Assembly (NCBI GenBank): GCA_033782935.1
Contig: JAWQEG010000506.1
Coordinates: 1 to 64,000, forward strand
Origin: Petrolisthes cinctipes
Taxonomy: Eukaryota; Arthropoda; Malacostraca; Decapoda; Porcellanidae
Reading direction: 5' to 3'
DNA length: 64,000 nucleotides
A program made the position numbers and the translations under genes. Of the stretch, positions 1 through 7,969 are shown in pieces; position 1 is the first letter of the stretch; each line of letters starts with the position of its first letter. The notes beneath the pieces were generated by a model. It saw only the letters and a list, made by a program, of their open reading frames with translations, was not told where the DNA came from and ran no database searches.

Positions 1-227
1 GTATCAGGCGACCTTAAGGGGATAGTAAAGAGTTGGTAAATAAATCTGGAGTAGAGTAGAGTGGAGTAACTATTTTCTTCAAAAAATAATCCAAGAAGAG
101 GGCTACCTACTATTATTTTTGTTAACCTGGTCCAGTGTGTGTGTTTTTTTTTTTTTTTTGGCTGGCACATTTTGGAGGCCTCTAAGGCTATAATGTATGT
201 ACAGTCACGCACCATAGTCCCTAGCCC
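1..227. other. Unique flanking DNA, no gene recognised
   Basis: AT-rich sequence with no open frame of convincing composition. It contains a 16-base T run at 144-159, preceded by a short GT run. The short open frame at 139-438 starts just before the T run, reads through it and on into the inverted repeat at 228-390, and has no recognisable domain, so I do not call it a gene. The TA followed by CAGT at 200-205 resembles a mariner-type end, but no matching right end was found. Confidence 0.6.
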
Positions 228-390
228 ACCTGTGTCGAAGCCCGAGATCTGGAGCAGGCGGTTTCTGGACGACAGCCCATCCACAGGCTCTATTGGTTCG
301 AGATGTGATGGTTTGGATGGGCCTCGTGATGGTTTGGGTGGGCTGTTGTCCAGAAATCGCCTGCTTCAGACCTCGGGCTTCGACTCAGGT
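228..390. repeat. Inverted repeat (hairpin) with 55-bp arms
   Basis: Bases 228-282 are nearly the reverse complement of 336-390, with only scattered mismatches across 55 bp. The loop of 53 bp (283-335) contains most of a short direct repeat: TGTGATGGTTTGGATGGG (304-321) and CGTGATGGTTTGGGTGGG (325-342). The arms are more GC-rich than the surrounding DNA. This is the form of a foldback element or of two inverted copies of a short repeat. No target-site duplication or terminal motif could be fixed, so the class is unknown. Confidence 0.75.
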
Positions 391-511
391 CACACTCCCG
401 TGAGGCCCACCCAGCGTTGTCAACGTTGGCCGAGATAACCCCGAAACACTAGTTGTGAGCTCTGCTCGCTCGAACCATTCACTGGTGGGAGGGAGAAGTA
501 AGGAGTGATTT
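391..511. other. Spacer between two inverted repeats
   Basis: Unique-looking sequence between the hairpin and the larger inverted repeat. It becomes purine-rich (G/A) from about 486. Nothing identifiable. Confidence 0.5.
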
Positions 512-772
512 GAGGAGGGTAGGGGAGGTGCCTGCCTATACAAGAGAGGTGAGAAATTATTCTTGGGGAGGTGAAAAATGAGTGGAAGCTTTAATAGAAG
601 TACGAAAATACACCCGGTTATCAATTATTTATATACCGATAGCAACCTTGTAATATTCTGAATACTTTTAATAATAGCTCGTTGTATTGAATATAGTGAA
701 CACGTGCTGTTTGGTAATTTACTATAAATCCCTCTGTATTTCATTTGTTTCTAGGTAGCAAAAATTTTTATT
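512..772 (+). repeat. Left arm of a long imperfect inverted repeat
   Basis: Reads as the reverse complement of 1,665-1,784 and 2,119-2,222. The outer part (about 514-590, including GCCTGCCTATACAAGAGAGG) matches 2,147-2,222, and the inner part (about 641-770, including TATTCTGAATACTTTTAATA) matches 1,665-1,784. The left arm carries about 25 extra bases near 590-615 that are absent from the right arm. The pair probably represents two inverted copies of one dispersed repeat, or a foldback transposon; no coding capacity is seen in it. Confidence 0.75.
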
Positions 773-1054
773 TTGGCAGATAATACATGTGAGCAGAGGC
801 CAGGGAGATGCGTCTGGCACCCACAGGCTTGTCAACTGTATATTTTTTGCATTAATTAGAGATTGACGTTGACTCTAGTCTCGTTAGCCCACATTAGTTT
901 TGATACTGGAAGAGGATTATGAGTTGGTTGAAAACCATTAAACTGGTAAGGGTATTGAAGACTGAGTGTGGAAATATTCCTTCTCCAACATGTTGGCAGT
1001 CCTGATGACTTGAAGATGTGTAAGGTGGTGCAGTCAGTCAGTTCACAAGACAAG
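773..1054. other. Interior of the inverted repeat, no gene recognised
   Basis: Sequence between the left arm and the 93-bp tandem repeat. An open frame begins at 968 and runs through the tandem repeat to 1,408, but the non-repeated part has no recognisable domain. No promoter or splice evidence can be judged from sequence alone. Confidence 0.45.
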
Positions 1055-1333
1055 GTGTATATGGAAATTCACACTAATATCAACCTTGTAGCAGAAAACA
1101 GTAAAGACCAATACGGCATCAAATACAACGGTATGAGTAGTGGTAGAGTGTATATGAAAAGTCACACTAATATCAACCTTGTAGCAGAAGACAGTAAAGA
1201 CCAATACGGCATCAAATACAATGGTGTGAGTATTGGTAGAGTGTATATGGAAATTCACACTAATATCAACCTTGTAGCAGAAGACAGTAAATACCAATAC
1301 GGCATCAAATACAACGGTGTGAGTATTGGGAAG
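1055..1333 (+). repeat. Minisatellite, three copies of a 93-bp unit
   Basis: Units start at 1,055, 1,148 and 1,241, each beginning GTGTATATG and containing TCAACCTTGTAGCAGAA and CCAATACGGCATCAAATACA. Copies differ by a few substitutions only. Because 93 is a multiple of three and the unit lacks a stop in one frame on each strand, the array is open on the plus strand (968-1,408, 146 codons, a 31-residue repeat starting VYMEIHTNINLVAE) and on the minus strand (1,043-1,297). The plus frame could be a fragment of a repetitive protein gene, but being open on both strands is expected for such a repeat and I do not call a CDS. Confidence 0.85.
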
Positions 1334-1664
1334 GTGTTGTATGATGGGAAATTCAGGATTTCAGACCTTAACACGCCTTCAATAAAGTTTAATTTTAAGA
1401 AATGTTGAAAATAGTTGCCAGCTTCTTTATTAACATGTCCGATGAAACCTCAACTGTGTATCGCATGTATTACTTGATGGAACTATTATAATGTTTAAAT
1501 AATTATAAATATAGTTCTCTCACAACTCATGACAGATAAAACCAATAGAACCTCTGTCACCAACATTATTATGTTATGTGTGTGTGTACTGGCTTATATA
1601 ATTATATAAGTATAATACATGCACACAGAAAAAGAGATATACACGGAGAAGAGAGATACAAAGC
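1334..1664. other. Interior of the inverted repeat, AT-rich, no gene recognised
   Basis: AT-rich sequence after the minisatellite with a short GT run near 1,577-1,587. No tRNA-like or protein-coding signal found. Confidence 0.5.
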
Positions 1665-1784
1665 AAATAATAATTTTTGCTACCAAGAGACAAATGACAA
1701 AATATGGGTTTCATAGTCAAATTCCAATAATTCAATACAACAGGCTATTATTAAAAGTATTCAGAATACTACAAGGCTGCTATC
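1665..1784 (-). repeat. Right arm, inner part, of the long inverted repeat
   Basis: Reverse complement of about 641-772: both contain the TTTTAATAATAG and TTGTATTGAAT blocks and GGTAGCAAAAATT at the inner tip. The match stops at TATC (1,781-1,784), where the left arm continues directly into the segment found at 2,119 onward. Confidence 0.72.
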
Positions 1785-2118
1785 ACGTGAGGGATAATGA
1801 GAGCCTTGATATTTGACACGATTATAAACTGTTAGGTAGATACGGGGGAAATGGAAGTGTGTTATTGGTATCAACACTTGACACATGTAATATAAAGGTA
1901 TTCACATTTGCTTCATTTAATAAAGAACATTCTGGTTCATGATTCTTTTTCAGTTATTGTGTAAGTATTTTTCAGCGTTTAGTGCTTGATGATAACCATT
2001 GAATATTATACGAAAAAAGTACCGTATACAATAATATTACCTCGGTTGTTTTTGTGTTACATCATAATATTAAAAACTTAATCTTACATTTAATGATGTT
2101 AATAATTGACACGAATGT
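1785..2118. other. 334-bp segment present only in the right arm
   Basis: The right arm is interrupted here relative to the left arm, which is continuous across the same point (at about 637-640). The segment is AT-rich, without recognised ends. A nine-base direct repeat TTGACACGA occurs at 1,813-1,821 and 2,106-2,114, inside rather than at the edges, so it is not a clean target duplication. It may be an insertion in the right arm or a deletion from the left arm. Confidence 0.5.
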
Positions 2119-2222
2119 CGGTATAAAAATAATTGATAACTGGGCTTCCACACATTTTTCACCTCCCCAAGAATAATTTCTCACCTCTCTTGTATAGGCA
2201 GGCACCCCCCCTACCCTCCTCT
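2119..2222 (-). repeat. Right arm, outer part, of the long inverted repeat
   Basis: Reverse complement of about 514-640, including AAAATAATTGATAACTGG, CACCTCCCCAAGAATAATTT and TTGTATAGGCAGGCACC. The arm ends exactly where the TATC microsatellite starts. Confidence 0.75.
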
Positions 2223-2284
2223 ATCTATCTACTTATCTGTCAATCTATCTATCTACTTATCTGTCTATCTACCAAGCTGACTAT

Positions 2285-2330
<46 letters not shown>

Positions 2331-2370
2331 CTCTGACTATCTGTCTATCTATCTACCTCTCTCCCTATCT
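2219..2370. repeat. (TATC)n microsatellite, interrupted
   Basis: Tetranucleotide TATC/CTAT repeats with interruptions (for example TACTTATCTGTC and ACCAAGCTGACTA) and a pure run of roughly 12 units at about 2,291-2,330. Confidence 0.9.
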
Positions 2371-2549
2371 GATGTTCAAACAGAAATGCAACAACGAACA
2401 GAAACTTCCTCTAACTAAAGATTATATTTTACGGTGGCGGCATTCCCTCATTGGACGTCTTGACATTTACCAATATTCCAGCATTTGTTCATGACACGCC
2501 TCTCCCGTCCCCTTCCTGCCCCTCCCCTCCCAACCCTGCCCCTCCCTGT

Positions 2550-2552
<3 letters not shown>
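2371..2552. other. Unique stretch turning pyrimidine-rich
   Basis: About 120 bp of ordinary sequence followed by a C/T-rich stretch leading into the TC run. No gene seen. Confidence 0.5.

Positions 2553-2639
<87 letters not shown>
2553..2639. repeat. (TC)n dinucleotide run, 87 bp
   Basis: An uninterrupted TC/CT run from 2,553 to 2,639. Such polypyrimidine-polypurine mirror repeats can form intramolecular triplex DNA under negative supercoiling (known property of the sequence class; not shown here). Open frames of Leu/Ser or Arg/Glu runs across it are artefacts of the repeat. Confidence 0.95.
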
Positions 2640-2643
<4 letters not shown>

Positions 2644-2883
2644 TCTGTCTGTCTCTGCCTCTTGTTTCCTTCCTTCCTACTTGTCTTTCTCTGTTTCCTC
2701 GCTTTCGTGCCTCCTCTCCTTCTCTCTTTCCCTTTGTCTCCTTTCATTCTTCCCCTCGCAAGTATCATTAGGTCTGTTGCTGTTTGAAGGTCTTTTATAT
2801 TCCTTTGTATTCCTTCTCCACTTGCTTGTTCTCTCCCTATTCCCCTTTGCTCCCACGCCTCCTTACTGCTTCCATCCACCGCC
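2640..2883. repeat. Pyrimidine-rich low-complexity sequence
   Basis: The plus strand is strongly C/T-biased, with scattered CTTCC, TCTCC and CTTTC words. No gene or other structure seen. Confidence 0.6.

Positions 2884-2929
<46 letters not shown>
2884..2929. repeat. Compound (CT)n(CA)n microsatellite
   Basis: A CT run (2,884-2,898) passes directly into a CA run (2,898-2,929). Confidence 0.93.
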
Positions 2930-3159
2930 ATCCTTCCTGACCTCCCCCATCCATCCACCAACCCACTCACTACACCCTTCTTCCATTTCTTCCCATCAGC
3001 CTCCTTTCCTTTGCTCGTCACTCCGGATAGGGCTGAGGTGGACGGGGTGAGAGGGAAATGCCATACAGACTTTTATTTACCCCGTCACTCACTATGTTCT
3101 ATACAGGCTTGAAGCTTATTTTTTTATTCCTTCCTTTCCTACTTATATGGACGTGCTCT
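2930..3159. other. C/T-rich spacer, no gene recognised
   Basis: Continues the pyrimidine bias to about 3,020, then a short mixed stretch (3,020-3,110) and more T-rich sequence. No feature identified. Confidence 0.5.
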
Positions 3160-3229
3160 ATACACACACACACACACATATACTCGAACACACATAATAC
3201 ACACTCTCTCTCTTTTACGCACTCATTCA

Positions 3230-3268
<39 letters not shown>

Positions 3269-3544
3269 TCGAACACACACACTCTCTCACTCTCTTTTAC
3301 GCACTCATTCACTCACACGAACACACACACACATACATACTCTCTCTCTTACTCACTCATTCACTCACACACGAACACACACACTCTCTCTCTCTCTCTT
3401 ACTCACTCATTCACTCACACACGAACACAGACACACACTCGAACACACACACTCACTCACTCTCTTTTACTCACTCATTCACTCACACACGAACACACAC
3501 ACTCTCTCTTACTCACTCATTCACTCACACACACACACACACGA

Positions 3545-3602
<58 letters not shown>
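3160..3602. repeat. CA-rich minisatellite with variable unit length
   Basis: Alternating (CA)n, (CT)n and CGAACACAC blocks. A core ACTCATTCACTCAC recurs at 3,221, 3,303, 3,355, 3,405, 3,473 and 3,515, at intervals of 82, 52, 50, 68 and 42 bp, so this is an irregular VNTR-like repeat built on CA and CT runs. It ends in an almost pure AC run (about 3,530-3,602). The 183-codon open frame across it encodes only His/Thr/Ser-rich repeat and is not a gene. Confidence 0.85.
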
Positions 3603-3606
<4 letters not shown>

Positions 3607-3751
3607 TAACAAGAAAGCAAACAAGAACGAGGAAAAGAACAACAGTAATAACTAAAATAAGAAAGTGAAAGATAACAAGAACGAGGACAAAGAACACGAG
3701 AACAAACTCATTAACACGAACGACCTAAATAGATAAAGAACGAGACATAGC
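3603..3751. other. A-rich spacer with a short direct repeat
   Basis: A-rich sequence; AACAAGAACGAGGA occurs at 3,620 and again at 3,674. No gene. Confidence 0.5.
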
Positions 3752-3993
3752 AGAAGAAGAAAGAAGTAGAAGAAGAAGAAGAAAGAAGAAGAAAAAGAAA
3801 AAAAGGAGAATGAGAAGGAGAAGGAGGAGGAAGAGGAGAAAAAGAAGAAGAAAGAAGAAGAAGAAAGAAATGAAAAAGAAAGAGATAAAGGAGAAGGAGA
3901 AGAAAAAGAAGAAATGAAGAAAAAAGAAGAAGAAGAAAGATGAAGAAAAAGAAGAAAAAGGAGAAGGAGGAGACGAAGGAGAAGAACGAAAGC
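3752..3993. repeat. Polypurine (GAA/GGA)n tract
   Basis: About 240 bp of almost pure A/G on the plus strand with GAAGAAGAA-type periodicity and only a handful of pyrimidine interruptions. The strand bias is opposite to that of the TC-rich blocks on either side. Lys/Glu-rich or Leu/Phe/Ser-rich open frames over it are repeat artefacts. Confidence 0.88.
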
Positions 3994-4111
3994 AAGAATA
4001 CTAAAAATGGGTATGAAAGGAACAGGAACAGAAAAAGGAGCAACAACAACATCAACAACGTAAGAGAAACAGGGATTAAAAGATATAGATATAATGGAAA
4101 CAGTTTCATCC

Positions 4112-4165
4112 GTCCCTCTCTTTCTCTCTCTCTCTCTGTCTGTCTACTTTTTTTTTCTCTCTCTT

Positions 4166-4209
<44 letters not shown>

Positions 4210-4394
4210 ATTCTCCTTCTCTCTCTTTCTTTCAGTCTATCTATCTATCTCTCTGTTTCTCTCTATCTATCTGTCTATCTATCTATCTATCTTATTCTCC
4301 TTCTCTCTCTTTCTTTCAGTCTATCTATCTATTTCTCTATTTATGTATCTATTTCTCTCTCTATCTATCTATCTATCTGTCTCTTTCTCGCTGT
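4112..4394. repeat. Compound TC/TATC microsatellite next to the satellite edge
   Basis: TC-rich and (TATC)n blocks. A segment beginning CTTATTCTCCTTCTCTC occurs at 4,207 and again at 4,291, so an 84-bp unit is duplicated within it. The block ends eight bases before the first satellite base. Confidence 0.88.
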
Positions 4395-4425
4395 GTCAGG
4401 CTTGCATGCACATATCGACTTTGGG

Positions 4426-4513
4426 CACCTAAAATATCGATTTTCAGCATGTTTTGGGCCTGTATTTTGAAAATACTCGAACACGGAGTAGGCATGTATA
4501 GATCGCTTCTGGG
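4426..4513 (+). repeat. Half-unit A of the first monomer (88 bp)
   Basis: Monomer positions 23-110, shown here in the first copy. It aligns with the following 88 bp (half-unit B): ATATCGA, TGTTTTG, GCCT and GCATG(T/C)ACA followed by ATCG and TGGG occur at the same offsets, 88 bp apart. Half A is marked by ATCGATTTT, and by TACTCTAACACGGAGTAGG and its variants. Confidence 0.88.
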
Positions 4514-4601
4514 ACTCAAAAATATTGAATTCTCGGGTGTTTTGAGAATGAATTTGAGTTATAAACGGGTACAGAAGATGCATGCACATATCGAATTTGG
4601 A
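4514..4601 (+). repeat. Half-unit B of the first monomer (88 bp)
   Basis: Monomer positions 111-176 plus 1-22 of the next. It shares the ATATCGA, TGTTTTG, GCCT and GCATGCACA blocks with half A, and is marked by ATCGAATTTT, GAGATATAAACGGGTACAG and its variants. The two halves have clearly diverged, so the doubling is older than the spread of the 176-bp monomer. Confidence 0.88.
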
Positions 4602-6336
4602 CACCAAAAATATCGATTTTTAGCATGTTTTGAGCTTATATTTTGAAAACATTCTAACAAGGAGTAGGCATGTACAGATCGCTTCTTGGACCCAAAAATA
4701 TCGAATTTTCAGGTGTTTTGAGCCTGAATTTGAGATATAAACGGGTACAGAATATGCATGCACATATCGACTTTGGACACATCAAATATCGATATTTGGC
4801 ATGTTTTAAACCTATATTATGAAAACATTCTAGCACTTAGTAGGCATGTACAGAACGCTTCTGGGACACAAAAATATCAAATTTTCGGGTGTTTTGAGCC
4901 TGAATTTGACATATAAACAGGTACAGAAGATACATGCAGGTATCGACTTTGGGCACCTAAAATATCGATTTTTAGCATGTTTTACGCCTACATTTTGAAA
5001 ATACTCTAGTAAGGAGTAGGCATGTACAGATCGCTTCTGGGATCCAAAAATGTCGAATTTTCGGGAGTTTTGAGGCTCAATTTGGGATATAAACGGGTAA
5101 AGAAGATTCATAAACATATAGACTTTTGGGTACATAAAATATCGATTTTTAGCATTTTTTGAGCCTATATTTTGAAAACATTCTAGCACTGAGTAGTCAT
5201 GTACAGATTGCTTCTGGGACCCAAACATATTGAATTTTCGGGTGTTTTGAGCCTGAATTTGAGATATAAACGGGTACTGAAGATGCATGCACATATCGAC
5301 TTTGGGCACCAAAAATATCGATTTTGAGCATGTTTTGGGCCTATATTTTGAAAATATTCTAGCACTGATTAGGCATGCAAATATCGCTTCTGGGACCCAA
5401 AAATATTGAATTTTCGGGGATTTGAGCCTGAATTTGGGATATAAACGGGTACAGAAGATGCATACACATATTGACTTTGGGCACCTAAAAAATCGATTTT
5501 CAGCACGTTTTGGGCCTGTATTTTGAAAATACTCTAACACGGAGTAGGCATGTATAGATTGCTTCTGGGACTCAAAAATATTGAATTTTCAGGTGTTTTG
5601 AGCCTGAATTTGAGATATAAACGGGTACAGAAGATACATGCACATATCGACTTTCAGCACCTAAAATATCGATTTTTAGCATGTTTTGGGCCTGTATTTT
5701 GAAAATACTCTAACACGGAGTAGGCATGTACAGATCGCTTCTGGAACCAAAAAATATTGAATTTTCGGGTGGTTTGAGCCTGAATTTGAGATATAAACGG
5801 GTACAGAAGTTGCATGTACATATCGACTTTGGGCACCTAAAATATCGATTTTTATCATGTTTTGGGCCTATATTTTGAAACTATTCTAGCACTGAGTAGG
5901 CATGTACAGATCGCTTTTTGGAACCAAAAATATCGAATTTTCGGGTGTTTTGAGTCAGAATTTGAGATATAAACGAGTACAGAAGATGCATGCACATATC
6001 GACTTTGGGCACCCAAAATATCTACTTTGAGCATGTTTTAGGCATACATTATAAAAATATTCTAGCACTGATTAGGCATGCATAGGTCGCTTCTGGGACC
6101 CAAAAATATCAAATTTTCGGGTGTTTTGAGCCTGAATTTGATATATAAACGGGTACAGTTGATGCATGCACATATCGACTTTGGGCACCTAAAATATCGA
6201 TTTTCATTATGTTTTGGGCCTGTTTTTTTAAAATACTCTAACACGGAGTAGACATGTACAGATCGCTTCTGGGACCCAAAAATATCGAATTTACGTGCGT
6301 TTTGAGCTTGAATTTGAGATATAAACGGGTACATAA

Positions 6337-6424
6337 GATGCATGCACATATCGACTTTGGACTCCTAAAATATCGATTTTTAGCATGTTTTGAGCCTGAA
6401 TTTGAGATATAAACGGGTACAGAA
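6337..6424 (+). repeat. Single 88-bp unit: A/B half-unit hybrid
   Basis: Two successive GATG(CATGCAC) starts lie 88 bp apart (6,337 and 6,425) instead of 176. The sequence begins like half A (CCTAAAATATCGATTTTTAGC) and passes at ATGTTTTGAGCCTGAATTTG into half B. This is what unequal exchange between the two related halves would produce. Confidence 0.88.
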
Positions 6425-7969
6425 GATGCATGCACATATTGACTTTGGGCACCTAAAATATAGATTTTCAGCATGTTTTGGGCGTGTAATTTGAAAATAC
6501 TCTAACACGTAGTAGGCATGTACAGATCGCTTCTGGGACCCAAAAATATCGAATTTTTGGGTGTTTTGAGCTTAATTTGAAATATAAACGGGTACAGAAG
6601 ATGCATGCACATATCGACTTTTTGCACATAAAATATCGATTTTGAGCATGTTTTTGGGTCTGTATCTTAAAAACCTTCTAGCAAGGAGTAGGCATGTACA
6701 AATCGCTTCTGGGACCCAAATATATCGAATTTTCGGGTGTTTTGAGAATGAATTTGAGATATAAACGGGTACAGAAGATACATGCAAATATCGCCTTTGG
6801 GCACCCAAAATATCGATTTTGAGCATGTTTTGGGCTTGCATTTTGAAAATACACTAACACCGAGTAGGCATGTACAGATCGCTTCTGGGACCCCAAAATA
6901 TCGAATTTTGTGGTGTTTTGAGCCTGAATTTGAGATATAAACGGGTACAGAAGATGCATGCACATATCGACTTTGGGTACCTAAAATATCGATTTTTAGC
7001 ATGTTTTGGGCCTATATTTTGAAAATATTCTAGCACTGAGTAGGCATATGCAGATCGCTTCTGGGACCCAAAAATATGGTATTTTCGAGTGTTTTGAGCT
7101 TGAATTTGGGATATAAACGGGTACAGAAGATGCATACACATATTGTATTTGGGGACCTAAAATATCGATTTTCTTTATGTTTTGGGCCTGAATTTTGAAA
7201 ATACTCTAACACGGACTAAGCATGAACAGATCGCTTCTGGGACCCAAAAATATCGAATTTTGGGGTGTTTTGAGCCTGAATTTGAGATATAAACGGGTAC
7301 AGAAGATGCATGCACATGTCGACTTTGGACACTTAAAATATCGATTTTTAGCATGTTTTGAGCCTATATTTTGAAAACATTCTAGCACTGAGTAGGCATG
7401 TACAGATCGCTTCTGGGACCCAAAAATATTTAATTTTCTGGTGTTTTGAGCCTGAATTTAAAAAATAAACGGGTACTAAAGATGCATGCACATATCGACT
7501 TTTTCCACCTAAAATATCGATTTTCAGCATGTTTTTGGGCCTGTATTTTGAAAATACTCTAACACAGATTAGGCATGTACAGATCGCTTCTGGGACCCAA
7601 AAATATCTAATTTTCGGATGTTCCGAGCCTGAATTTGAGATATAAACGGGTACAGAAGATGCATACACATATCGACTTTGGACAACTAAAATATCGATTT
7701 TGAGCATGTTTTGGGTCTGTATCTTTAAAACATTCTAGCAAGGAGTAGACATGTACAGATCGCTTCTTGGACCCAAAAATATCGAATTTTCGGATGTTTT
7801 GAGCCTGAATTTGAAATATAAACGGGTACTGAAGATGCATGCACATATCGACTTTGGGCACACAAAATATCGATTTTTAACATGTTTTAGGCCTGTATTT
7901 CGAAAATATTCTACCACTGAGTAGGCATGTACAGATCGCTTCTGGGACCCAAAAATTTCAAATTTTCGG

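Noticed and set aside
200..205. TA-CAGT as the left end of another mariner-type element
   Set aside because: No inverted right end with TA could be found downstream; six bases are not enough.
294..304. GGTTCGAGATG as a tRNA/SINE B box
   Set aside because: Only a partial match, in the loop of a hairpin, with no A box at the right distance and no tRNA-like fold.
139..438. 99-codon plus-strand frame
   Set aside because: Reads through a poly-T run and an inverted repeat; no recognisable domain or codon signal.
1813..2114. TTGACACGA direct repeats as target-site duplication of an insertion
   Set aside because: The repeats do not lie at the edges of the 334-bp segment defined by comparison with the other arm.
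2448..2966. Arg/Glu-rich 172-codon minus-strand frame and Leu/Ser-rich plus-strand frames
   Set aside because: Translation of TC and CA microsatellites; no unique domain.
3058..3609. His/Thr/Ser-rich 183-codon frame
   Set aside because: Translation of the CA-rich minisatellite.
3711..4109. Leu/Phe/Ser-rich minus-strand frame resembling a membrane protein
   Set aside because: It is the complement of the GAA purine tract; hydrophobicity follows from poly-pyrimidine codons.
4830..5540. Longest minus-strand open frame in the satellite (236 codons), and the hundreds of 60-167-codon frames like it
   Set aside because: They follow the 176-bp repeat exactly, many starting at the same GCATG of half A. 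176 is not divisible by 3, so one frame passes through three different readings of the same DNA; the peptides are just translated satellite.
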